From contig CAZIUG010000015.1 in the NCBI GenBank assembly GCA_964542645.1, positions 186,001 to 250,000 of the forward strand: a stretch of 64,000 bases of DNA, given 5' to 3'. Source of the DNA: Moanibacter sp964542645 (GTDB taxonomy: Bacteria > Verrucomicrobiota > Verrucomicrobiia > Opitutales > UBA2987). The notes beneath the pieces were generated by a model. It was not told the DNA's origin. It saw only the letters and a program-made list of their open reading frames with translations, and searched no databases. The translations under genes were made by a program, and so were the position numbers. Shown here piece after piece: positions 9,569-17,779 of the stretch. Every line of letters begins with the position of its first letter. Position 1 is the stretch's first letter.

Positions 9569-10341
9569 GAAGTCATTCTGCCCTTTTTCTGCTGTTCCTT
9601 TGTCTCTTCGGAATGCAAATCTCGAAAGAGACGGCTTTATGCGGTGAAATTAAAGGATTGGAACCTCAAGGTTATACGAACCCTCGACGGAGTCCTCTCA
9701 TCCAATTCTCCCAAGAGTCTCAGGCCTCTTTCCCATCTCTAGCCCAATTGTCAGTTCCTTCTCTAGATCCGCAGGCTGAGGATATACGAGATATTCGCAA
9801 TCTTCTGATAATTCCAATTCCATGGCTTCCCTACGCTATTACCTTGGCAGTAACGGCTGGACTACTTCTTCTTGGATTTTTCATCTTCCGTTGTGTCATG
9901 AATCGCAAGAAGAAGGCAAATAAACCAATCCTTCCTCCTTATGAACAGGCCCTTATCGATCTCCACTCCACCCGGTCCCTAATTGATTCGGCCCAAGACA
10001 AGGAATTTTCCTCGGCTGTCTCAGACGTCGTACGTTACTTCCTTGAACGTCAGTTTAACATGCCGGCTCCAGAATCAACCACTGAGGAATTCCTCCATAA
10101 AATCACGGATGACAGACTCATAAAAGGCAAATTAGCCGATGCATTTTCGGAGTTCTTGGTTGTCTGTGACTTAGCTAAATTCGCCCGTCATTCCCACGGT
10201 CGGGTTGGCATGCAGGAACTTTACCGAAAAGCAGAAAGTCTAATTGAAGAAACCTACCTCAAGCACCGAATGCAGATTTCCGTCCTCGGAACTAAACAAA
10301 ATGCAAAAACAGTATCTAAGACGGTAGAATTGACTCAATGA
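9565..10341 (+). CDS. Membrane protein of the Bat operon (DUF4381-like)
   Basis: 258 residues. An N-terminal hydrophobic signal-like segment, a Pro/Ser-rich stretch, one strong transmembrane span near 85-112 (YAITLAVTAGLLLLGFFIF) and a cytoplasmic helical domain containing the conserved-looking core AVSDVVRYFLERQF and EFLVVCDLAKFARH. Position between DUF58 and BatA matches the DUF4381-type protein found there in other Bat operons. It overlaps both neighbours by ATGA, so the three are translationally coupled. Role inferred from context only. Confidence 0.75.
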   Translation: MRSHSALFLLFLCLFGMQISKETALCGEIKGLEPQGYTNPRRSPLIQFSQESQASFPSLAQLSVPSLDPQAEDIRDIRNLLIIPIPWLPYAITLAVTAGLLLLGFFIFRCVMNRKKKANKPILPPYEQALIDLHSTRSLIDSAQDKEFSSAVSDVVRYFLERQFNMPAPESTTEEFLHKITDDRLIKGKLADAFSEFLVVCDLAKFARHSHGRVGMQELYRKAESLIEETYLKHRMQISVLGTKQNAKTVSKTVELTQ

Positions 10342-11366
10342 TTTTTAGATTTGAATCCAGCGATTTGCTCTGGTTCCTCCTCGCAATCCCGCTCCTTGCT
10401 CTTCTGAAAGGCAAGCGTGGAGCATCAGCTGCTGTCCAATTTCCTGCTACTGAACTGGCTAAACAAATCTCTTCTTTCGTGCGCAGCCGCCCAGGACGAC
10501 TCCTACCCTATCTACGTCTTCTAGCTCTCAGCTGCCTAATCTTGGCTCTCGCTCGCCCGCAAGTAGGAAGCGGCATCAGCGAAATCGAATCGAGCGGGAT
10601 AGATATAGTTCTCGCAGTTGATCTTTCGACATCAATGTGGGCCCATGATTTTAAAATTAAGGGAAAACGTACTGATCGACTAACGGTAGTTAAAGCAGTT
10701 GTAAAAGACTTTATAGTGAAACGTCCCAACGATCGAATCGGGCTTGTGGCATTCGCTGGAATCTCCTCCTTAGTTAGTCCTCTAACCCTAAATCACGAGT
10801 GGCTCTTGCAGAACCTTGAACGACTTAGGATTGGTATTTTAGAGGATGGAACCGCAATTGGAACTGCAATTGGAACCAGTGTGAACCGTTTGCGTATCCA
10901 GAAAGCAAAGAGCCGAATTCTTATTGTTCTAACTGACGGAGCTAATAATGCAGGCAAGATCAGTCCTCTCGCTGCCGCCGAAGCAGCTAATGCATACAAC
11001 ATCAAAATTTATACGATTGGGGCTGGCCAAGAAGGGGTGGTTCCGGTCCCTAGAGGCCTCGATCCTAATGGAAACCCATTATTTGACCGTAACGGGAAAT
11101 TACTTCTCAAGAATATACAATCGGATATTGACCTCGATTCGCTCAAAGAGATTGCCCGACTTACCCGAGCACGATTTTTCCACGCCACTGACACTACTTC
11201 ACTGGAGGAGATATACCACGAAATAGATCGCCTGGAAAAATCAGAGATTAAGCTGAAACATCGCACTAATTTCACAGACATTTTTATGTGGCCTGCGATA
11301 GCTGGGCTTTCTCTCCTAGTTCTCGAGCAATTGATGAGTAACACCTTTTATCGCCGAATTCCTTAA
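10338..11366 (+). CDS. batA: BatA-like VWA membrane protein
   Basis: 342 residues with two N-terminal hydrophobic spans (residues about 8-24 and 55-72), a von Willebrand A domain from about 90 to 275 and one C-terminal span near 315-332. The metal-ion-dependent adhesion site is intact: DLSTS near residue 96, a conserved Thr/Gly region in EDGTAIGTAIGTSV and the Asp of VLTDGANN. Bat proteins were first linked to aerotolerance in Bacteroides and are membrane complexes facing the periplasm. It sits between the DUF4381-like gene and a second VWA protein, the standard order. Confidence 0.9.
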   Translation: MIFRFESSDLLWFLLAIPLLALLKGKRGASAAVQFPATELAKQISSFVRSRPGRLLPYLRLLALSCLILALARPQVGSGISEIESSGIDIVLAVDLSTSMWAHDFKIKGKRTDRLTVVKAVVKDFIVKRPNDRIGLVAFAGISSLVSPLTLNHEWLLQNLERLRIGILEDGTAIGTAIGTSVNRLRIQKAKSRILIVLTDGANNAGKISPLAAAEAANAYNIKIYTIGAGQEGVVPVPRGLDPNGNPLFDRNGKLLLKNIQSDIDLDSLKEIARLTRARFFHATDTTSLEEIYHEIDRLEKSEIKLKHRTNFTDIFMWPAIAGLSLLVLEQLMSNTFYRRIP

Positions 11367-11368
11367 TC

Positions 11369-13216
11369 ATGAATTTTGACCAAAGTATTTGGCTTTTCCT
11401 CGCTATCGCCACCTTTCCGGTATTAACGCTTCTCTACATCCAAGCAGAAAAATTGAAGAGAAATCGCCTCGAGGCATTTGCTGCCTTCAAACTTCTTTCA
11501 AATCTTGCCGCCTCCGTCAGCCCGGTAAAACGAAACATCAAGGCAGGCCTTGTAATCGTCGCATCCTGCCTGATTCTAATCGCCTTGGCACGCCCACATT
11601 GGGGCTACTATTGGCAAGAGACAAAAGGCAAAGGGATCGACATTCTCATAGCCCTTGATACTTCGAAAAGCATGCTTGCGGAAGACATTAAACCGAACCG
11701 CATCGAGCGGGCTAAACTAGCCATCCTCGACCTTGTAGACCGTATTGAGGGAGACCGAGTGGGGTTGATCGCCTTTTCCGGAAGCGCCTTTCTACAATGT
11801 CCTCTGACTCTCGACTACAATGCATTTCGCCTGACCCTGGAGACAATCAATACTTCCGTTATATCTCGTGGAGGAACAAACTTTTCCGCTGCCATAGCAG
11901 AGGCTCAGGCATCATTCGCTGCAGATGATAACTTCAAAGTCCTCGTATTAATAACGGACGGCGAAGATCTCGAAGCGGCAGGCATAGAACAAGCTAAACT
12001 AGCAGCTAGAGAAGGGGTTAAGATTTACACAGTTGGAGTGGGGAGCCCCGGCGGGGAACTTATACCATTTCGTGGATTAAACGGCAGCATGGATTTTCTC
12101 CGTGATGATAAGGGTAACGTTATCAAAACAAGATTGGATGAAACAACCCTGCGTGAGATTTCCAAAATCACGGACGCATTCTATTTTCCTATGGGGAGCA
12201 AAGGTGACGGACTCGAGAAAGTCTATGAAGTTGGTCTTGATTCGATACCCAAACAGGAGAGGCAAGCTCATATGCAGAAGCTTCCTCATCAGCGGTTTCA
12301 GTGGCCCCTAGGTCTCGCCATCATTGCACTTATTATAGAGTCTCTTATTAGTTCTAGAAAGTACGCAAGGCGTCGCCCATCTCCAAATATTGGGCTTTTC
12401 CTGTTTCCATTCCTAATTCTTTGCCTTGTTGGCTCTAAAACAGTTGATGCCTCTCCTGCAAAGGCGGAGAAGTTCTATAACGAAGGAAACTATCTGGATG
12501 CCAAGGAGAACTATAGAGAAGCAATTGAAAAATCCCCTGGTGACAAACGGCTTTACTATAATCTAGGCTCGACGGAATATCGCGATGGATCATTTGATGA
12601 GGCGGAGAAAGCCTTCCGATTAGCGCTTGAAACCGACGATATCGATATCCAGAAAAACACTTTCTATAATCTTGGAAATACGCGCTACCGCATGGGGGAA
12701 AAATCTTTAAAAACCCATCCGGAAGACACTATTAAATTATGGGAGCAGGGCATTAAAGACTACAAGAATACACTCAACCTCGACCCAGAGAACGAAGATG
12801 CTGAGTTCAATCTAGATTTTATTACCGAAAAACTCGAGGCTTTGAAAAAGCAACTGGAACAACAGAATCAGGAAAAGGAAGAGAATCAGACCGAACACAG
12901 CCAAAATCAGGATAACACGAGCGAGGAGCGAGAGGGTCAGGAGAAACACCAAGACAAAAAAAACAATCAAGCGCAACCAGGTAAACAAAACTCTCAAGAG
13001 GGGAAAGGGAAATCCGAAGACCTACCAAAAGAAACCAACGAAAAGGAAGAACTGGAAGAAGATCAGTGGGAAAGAAAATCCCACGGGCTCATGACACGTG
13101 AAGAAGCACGTCAGCTCCTCGAATCTCTTAGAAACGAGGAAAAGAAACTTCCAATAACAATTTTCGAGTTCCCGGATAAAAGAGATTCAGAGAGTCGGAA
13201 CCTGAAGGATTGGTAA
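11369..13216 (+). CDS. BatB-BatC fusion: VWA membrane protein with TPR and charged tail
   Basis: 615 residues joining two usual neighbours. Residues 1-330 form a BatB-like protein: two N-terminal spans, a VWA domain with DTSKS metal site near 97 and ITDGED near 192, and a span near 310. A second hydrophobic segment at about 336-356 (IGLFLFPFLILCLVGS) restarts the chain, followed by TPR units at about 365-480 and a Glu/Gln/Lys-rich low-complexity stretch from about 480 to 575, typical of BatC. The C-terminus ends KDW. The fusion implies that the two work as one complex. It starts two bases after the BatA stop. Confidence 0.88.
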   Translation: MNFDQSIWLFLAIATFPVLTLLYIQAEKLKRNRLEAFAAFKLLSNLAASVSPVKRNIKAGLVIVASCLILIALARPHWGYYWQETKGKGIDILIALDTSKSMLAEDIKPNRIERAKLAILDLVDRIEGDRVGLIAFSGSAFLQCPLTLDYNAFRLTLETINTSVISRGGTNFSAAIAEAQASFAADDNFKVLVLITDGEDLEAAGIEQAKLAAREGVKIYTVGVGSPGGELIPFRGLNGSMDFLRDDKGNVIKTRLDETTLREISKITDAFYFPMGSKGDGLEKVYEVGLDSIPKQERQAHMQKLPHQRFQWPLGLAIIALIIESLISSRKYARRRPSPNIGLFLFPFLILCLVGSKTVDASPAKAEKFYNEGNYLDAKENYREAIEKSPGDKRLYYNLGSTEYRDGSFDEAEKAFRLALETDDIDIQKNTFYNLGNTRYRMGEKSLKTHPEDTIKLWEQGIKDYKNTLNLDPENEDAEFNLDFITEKLEALKKQLEQQNQEKEENQTEHSQNQDNTSEEREGQEKHQDKKNNQAQPGKQNSQEGKGKSEDLPKETNEKEELEEDQWERKSHGLMTREEARQLLESLRNEEKKLPITIFEFPDKRDSESRNLKDW

Positions 13217-13217
13217 T

Positions 13218-15284
13218 ATGCGACTCCTGAATCTTCAATGCCGGCAGAGATGTTGGAGTGTATCCAAAGTGATTGAATCAACCGTGGGTTCATTGAAACG
13301 TTCGTGCATGACCCCAAAAAACCTTCTACATTGGAGAGTGAAAGATGTAAGGATTTCTCCTTCAATAAGATTATTTTCACACTCTGTCCTGAAGTCTGAC
13401 AATAATCTATCCGCGCAAGAAAAACTTTTCCCAAAGCGGTTCACCTTAGCGAAAGTGGATAAAAATTTATCATTCACATTTTTTTTGCTTGGCCTACTCA
13501 GTATCTCTTCAATTTCACTGCTTGCTCAACCAACAGTTACTAGCACGATCAATCCCAATTCGATCACCTTAGGCTATACTGCTACCTACATCGTTTCGAT
13601 ACAGGCAGAAAAACAGCCAGAAGTATGGTTACCACCCAAGGTGAAAGATCTCGAAATTGATTTCATTGGAACCGGCCAGAGTATGCAAATTTCAACTATC
13701 AACCAAAACACAAAGACGATAGTCACCAAGAAATACAACTTCCGTGTTAGGCCTAAGAGAACTGGGAGGTTCATCATACCGACCTATGATCTCAGTATCG
13801 GAAGACAAAAATTGATGGTTCCAGCAGCTGTTATTACGGTAAACCCTCCAGACGGAAAACAGGCGGCAGACCTCGAAGATCTTACCTTTCTTGAATTAGA
13901 TAAAGAAGAGAAGCCGACCTATGTCGGTCAAAACTTAAAATATGTTCTCAAACTTTTCGTCCATACGGGACTAACCGAAGTTCGGGCAGGAGAACTCTTG
14001 CAAAAAGGTAATGCCTTTTCCCAACGCGAAATGGCACAATCCACCAACTCCTACGGGGCTATAAGGAATAACCTCGACTATCAAGTCTACGAAATTCCCG
14101 TCTCCATTACACCTCTTAAATCCGGGCTCCAGACTCTCGAGTTTGAACTGACTATTCAGGTCGTACTTCCCCAACAGAGACAAAATTCTTCCTCTTCCTA
14201 CTTCGACGAATTCTTCAACAGAGACTTCTTCAGCTTTGGAGGATTCAGGGAACGACGCAATATCGCGGTTTCGACGGGGCCAGTTGAAGTAGTAGTTCGG
14301 ATGCTCCCTGAAGAGGGAAAACCCAAAAGTTTTTCTGGTGCGATTGGTCAGTTCTCAATAAAACAGACACTCTCCCCTATCCAACTCAATGCTGGAGATC
14401 CACTCACACTTAAAGTTGAAATCACGGGAGACGGAAACTTCGACCGTATCCAACCTTTACAGCTAAAGACGGGCGATCAATGGAAGATTTACCCGCCGAA
14501 GTCAGAGTTCATTTCCGGGGAAAAAATGGAACATTCCGGAAAGAAGATCTTTGACTATATCCTTATACCACAGTCGACCGACATCACCCAATCACCTCCA
14601 ATACACTTCAGCTTCTTTGATCCCGAAACTGCCCAATATGTCCAACTCTCTGACGAACAAGTTGCTCTCACCATCCATCCTGCCACTCATTACATTTCCG
14701 CTAATACATCTGTCACTCAAACCGCAACCTCCAACAGCGAAACGCTGGCGACATCGAGACCTCCGGAAAGAAATATTCTACCTATACAACTTCTACCTGG
14801 CCGCTGGATAAGTTCCATCCAGCCCACCTTTAAATCCCCCTATTTCCTGTCATCGCAGTTAATTCCCTTAATTATTCTCTCTGGCGTTTATTTATTACGA
14901 AAGCGACAAATTCGGTTCCGAGATGATGCTTTTTATGCCCGTCGCCTAAAAACGACCCAATCCATGCGGAAGTGGCTCAAAACTGCCAAAGAGGCCTCCT
15001 CGAAGAACGACTTCGTCGCATTCTTTGCAGCCGCCCAAAGAGCTATCCAAGAGAGCGTGGGAAAACATTTCACATGTAGTGCTTCCACTCTTACACTGGC
15101 TGACCTTGAATTATTTCTCGCTTCAAAGAATTCCAACGGGACGATAGTCAACGAAGTTCGAGAATTCTTTGAAGCGGGTGATGCCGTACGATTTTTTTCG
15201 GGTAATCAGGCTCAAGAACAAACGCTTCGCGATTGGAATAGAGCTCTTCTCAAGCTGGTTGCCAAGCTTTCAGCCTTAAAGTAA
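13218..15284 (+). CDS. batD: BatD-like protein
   Basis: Large periplasmic/membrane protein of the Bat complex. A signal-like segment FFLLGLLSISSISLLAQ occurs only at residues 88-104 of the longest frame, then BatD-type beta domains (VTSTINPNSITLGYTATY, and KPKSFSGAIGQF) and a transmembrane span near 548-564 before a cytoplasmic helical domain resembling the DUF4381-like protein tail. The first 80 codons are rich in Ser, Arg and Cys and look non-coding. The true start may be the GTG at 13455, which would give a normal signal peptide. Coordinates use the upstream ATG, one base after the previous stop. Confidence 0.83.
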   Translation: MRLLNLQCRQRCWSVSKVIESTVGSLKRSCMTPKNLLHWRVKDVRISPSIRLFSHSVLKSDNNLSAQEKLFPKRFTLAKVDKNLSFTFFLLGLLSISSISLLAQPTVTSTINPNSITLGYTATYIVSIQAEKQPEVWLPPKVKDLEIDFIGTGQSMQISTINQNTKTIVTKKYNFRVRPKRTGRFIIPTYDLSIGRQKLMVPAAVITVNPPDGKQAADLEDLTFLELDKEEKPTYVGQNLKYVLKLFVHTGLTEVRAGELLQKGNAFSQREMAQSTNSYGAIRNNLDYQVYEIPVSITPLKSGLQTLEFELTIQVVLPQQRQNSSSSYFDEFFNRDFFSFGGFRERRNIAVSTGPVEVVVRMLPEEGKPKSFSGAIGQFSIKQTLSPIQLNAGDPLTLKVEITGDGNFDRIQPLQLKTGDQWKIYPPKSEFISGEKMEHSGKKIFDYILIPQSTDITQSPPIHFSFFDPETAQYVQLSDEQVALTIHPATHYISANTSVTQTATSNSETLATSRPPERNILPIQLLPGRWISSIQPTFKSPYFLSSQLIPLIILSGVYLLRKRQIRFRDDAFYARRLKTTQSMRKWLKTAKEASSKNDFVAFFAAAQRAIQESVGKHFTCSASTLTLADLELFLASKNSNGTIVNEVREFFEAGDAVRFFSGNQAQEQTLRDWNRALLKLVAKLSALK

Positions 15285-15286
15285 CC

Positions 15287-16018
15287 ATGAAGAAGTTGGA
15301 CAGACTCCTGGCTATCATTCTTCTAGCAGTCCCTCTTCAGCTTACCGCCAAGAATCCTTCCCTTCTTTTTGAGCAGGCAAATGAGTACTACAGCAAAGGG
15401 GATTACAAACTTGCCATAAAGGTGTATAGAGAGGCCCTCGATATCGCTCAATCCGCTCCCCTTAACTACAATTTGGGAAACGGTTACTTCAAGATTGGAG
15501 AAATTGGGTTAGCCGTACTCCACTACGAGAGATCACTCGCTATTGATCCATTAAACCCCGAAGTCCGGGCCAACTTGGCTTTTGTCCGAGAATCCGCAGA
15601 ACTCCAAGAGCCCTCCTATGGGCCTTTAACCCAATTTAGTATGTGGCTCCCACTCGAGTATTGGTGTTGGTCGCTTTCAATTGGATTTTGGGCCACGATA
15701 ACCCTAGTGGTTTTTCCCCGTCTCTACGGTGGAGGAAATTTGATCACGCGACTCTTTCTCCTCTTATCTGTTTTCGCTACTTCTACCTGCCTTCTGGCCT
15801 TAATCGGAACTCACAAAAAGGCAAAAGGGGGGATCATACTGACAACAGAAACACTTCTTAGAGTAGCGCCTTCAACGGGGAGTCCAGAAGCTGGATATCT
15901 TCAATCTGGAGAAGTAGCCTCTATCAAGAAAATCCACCAGGATTTTATTTTTGTTGAATTGGAAGCAGGAAGATCTGGATGGATTAAGGAATCAGAAATC
16001 GGGAGAATCTGGGAATGA
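15287..16018 (+). CDS. batE: BatE-like TPR and SH3 membrane protein
   Basis: 243 residues: a signal sequence (residues 1-21), TPR units at about 22-105 (LAIKVYREALDIAQ, GLAVLHYERSLAIDP), two closely spaced transmembrane spans near 120-178, and a C-terminal SH3-like domain ending SGWIKESEIGRIWE. This layout is BatE. It begins two bases after the BatD stop and its TGA overlaps the ATG of the next gene (ATGA), so the M32 peptidase is co-translated with the Bat genes. It probably assists assembly of the VWA complex; inferred from family and position. Confidence 0.88.
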   Translation: MKKLDRLLAIILLAVPLQLTAKNPSLLFEQANEYYSKGDYKLAIKVYREALDIAQSAPLNYNLGNGYFKIGEIGLAVLHYERSLAIDPLNPEVRANLAFVRESAELQEPSYGPLTQFSMWLPLEYWCWSLSIGFWATITLVVFPRLYGGGNLITRLFLLLSVFATSTCLLALIGTHKKAKGGIILTTETLLRVAPSTGSPEAGYLQSGEVASIKKIHQDFIFVELEAGRSGWIKESEIGRIWE

Positions 16019-17514
16019 AAGTTGCGGCCGCTCTTAAAAACCTAGTGGCGGAATTAAAACGTATCGATTACCTGACCTCTGTCGTTGCCCTCCTTTCGTG
16101 GGACGAACAAGTAAACCTTCCCAGAGGGAGCGCAGATCGTAGGACAAATGAATTAAAAGCAATTTCTAACATAGTTCATCGAGAAAAAACTCAGCCACAT
16201 ATTAGAGAATGGTTAGAAACTATTGAGCCAGAGATCAATTCGCTTAATCAAACGAATCAATCAATCGTAAGGGAGGCACGTCGAAACTATGACAAAGCAG
16301 TCAAAATCCCTTCAGAATTCGTAGCGGCCAAATCGGCACTCAATAGCCGCGCCTACCACGCCTGGGCAAGAGCACGTCACGAAAATAAGTTCTCGATCTT
16401 TGAACCATTCTTGTCAGATCAGGTTAAATTGGCGGTGGAAGAAGCTGCTTTCTTAAACTTCACATCTAAAAAGACCTACGATTACCATATCGACAAACAC
16501 GATCCCGGTCTTTCTACTGCATTGATTGACTCTATCTTTGCCGAACTACTCCAGGATCTTCGTCCCCTTGTTGCGACTATCCTTAACTCCCCGAAGCAAA
16601 CCAAACTTCCTCTATTAGTTGGGTTCCCAGTCGAGTCACAGTATGCCTTTCTAAAAACCATTACAACCCATCTGGGTTTCGATTATAAGAGAGGACGCAT
16701 TGACGTCGCATTACATCCCTTTTGTGGAGGAAATGGAGCCGACACCCGGATGACCACACGATTCTCGGTCAATAATCCACTTGATTCTCTCTTTAGCTCC
16801 ATTCACGAAACCGGCCATGGCCTTTACCAGCAGGGACTCCCCAGGGAGCATCTTGGTACTGCACCTGGGGAAGCGATAGGAATGGCCGTTCACGAATCAC
16901 AGAGCAGACTTTGGGAAAACCAGGTTGGACGAAGTCGAAGTTTCTGGGAATTCTGGGAACCACGTTATCGAGAGGTGTTCCCAAAACAACTCTCGAGTAT
17001 CGACTCAGAGGAGTTCTATTTTGCGATCAATACTGTCTCTCTTAATCCCATCCGTACAAATTCAGATGAAGTGACCTACAACCTCCACATTATACTTCGA
17101 TTTGAAATCGAGAAAAGACTCTTTCAAGGAAGCCTTTCGACAGCAGATCTCCCATATGCATGGAACGAGCTTTCATCAAAAATTGTCGGACTGAGGCCCC
17201 TCAATGACTCACAAGGTGCTCTTCAGGATATCCATTGGGCAGGAGGCTCTTTTGGCTATTTTCCCAGTTACTGCCTTGGCAATATCTTGGCTGCCCAACT
17301 ATGGTTTTCAGCCAATGAGCAACTCCCGAATCTCGACAATGACTTTCGCCGTGGCGAATTCCAACCCTTTCTCAAATGGCTCAATCGCAATATTCACTCC
17401 CTCGGAAAAACACAAGACACCCTCCAGATAATAGAAAAAGTAACCGGTTGTGAACTCAGCCCTTCCTTCCTAATCCGCTACCTAACGGAGCGTTATTTGC
17501 CGCTCTACAGCTAA
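16015..17514 (+). CDS. M32 metallocarboxypeptidase (carboxypeptidase Taq)
   Basis: Cytoplasmic zinc carboxypeptidase, 499 residues, the usual family length. The zinc site HExxH is present as HETGH near residues 263-267, followed by the family blocks GEAIGMAVHESQSRLWEN (its Glu is the third ligand region), HPFCGGNGADTRMTTRF and a late WAGGSFGYFPSYCLGN. It removes C-terminal residues from peptides. It is the last gene of the run that starts with MoxR and is coupled to BatE by a four-base overlap, an unusual tie worth noting but of unknown meaning. Confidence 0.93.
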   Translation: MKVAAALKNLVAELKRIDYLTSVVALLSWDEQVNLPRGSADRRTNELKAISNIVHREKTQPHIREWLETIEPEINSLNQTNQSIVREARRNYDKAVKIPSEFVAAKSALNSRAYHAWARARHENKFSIFEPFLSDQVKLAVEEAAFLNFTSKKTYDYHIDKHDPGLSTALIDSIFAELLQDLRPLVATILNSPKQTKLPLLVGFPVESQYAFLKTITTHLGFDYKRGRIDVALHPFCGGNGADTRMTTRFSVNNPLDSLFSSIHETGHGLYQQGLPREHLGTAPGEAIGMAVHESQSRLWENQVGRSRSFWEFWEPRYREVFPKQLSSIDSEEFYFAINTVSLNPIRTNSDEVTYNLHIILRFEIEKRLFQGSLSTADLPYAWNELSSKIVGLRPLNDSQGALQDIHWAGGSFGYFPSYCLGNILAAQLWFSANEQLPNLDNDFRRGEFQPFLKWLNRNIHSLGKTQDTLQIIEKVTGCELSPSFLIRYLTERYLPLYS

Positions 17515-17557
17515 ACGCTTAGATCAGAGATCGTGATCCTTTCTGTATGCTTAAGCG

Positions 17558-17611
17558 TTCAGGTGTATTTTTATGAGGAATTCCTCTGTCCTTTATCCAC
17601 TTAAACCTGAA
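17558..17611. repeat. Nested inverted repeat between convergent genes
   Basis: TTCAGGT at 17558-17564 is matched by ACCTGAA at 17605-17611, and between them lies the perfect 12-base palindrome GAGGAATTCCTC at 17575-17586. It sits between the ends of the M32 peptidase and dnaX genes, where a bidirectional terminator would be expected, but no T-run follows on either strand. Confidence 0.45.
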
Positions 17612-17779
17612 GGAATTATATCCAATTAAAAACTTCAAAGTTGCTGTAGGGATACATTTCAAGAGTACACAAATTCTGAATAAAGAAGAGTAGTCCAGTC
17701 ATTTCGAAGAGAATGAGTTTTTAACTCGACTGGCCAAAAGGTCTATAAAACCGTTAGACGATAGAAACCCGCTAGATTC

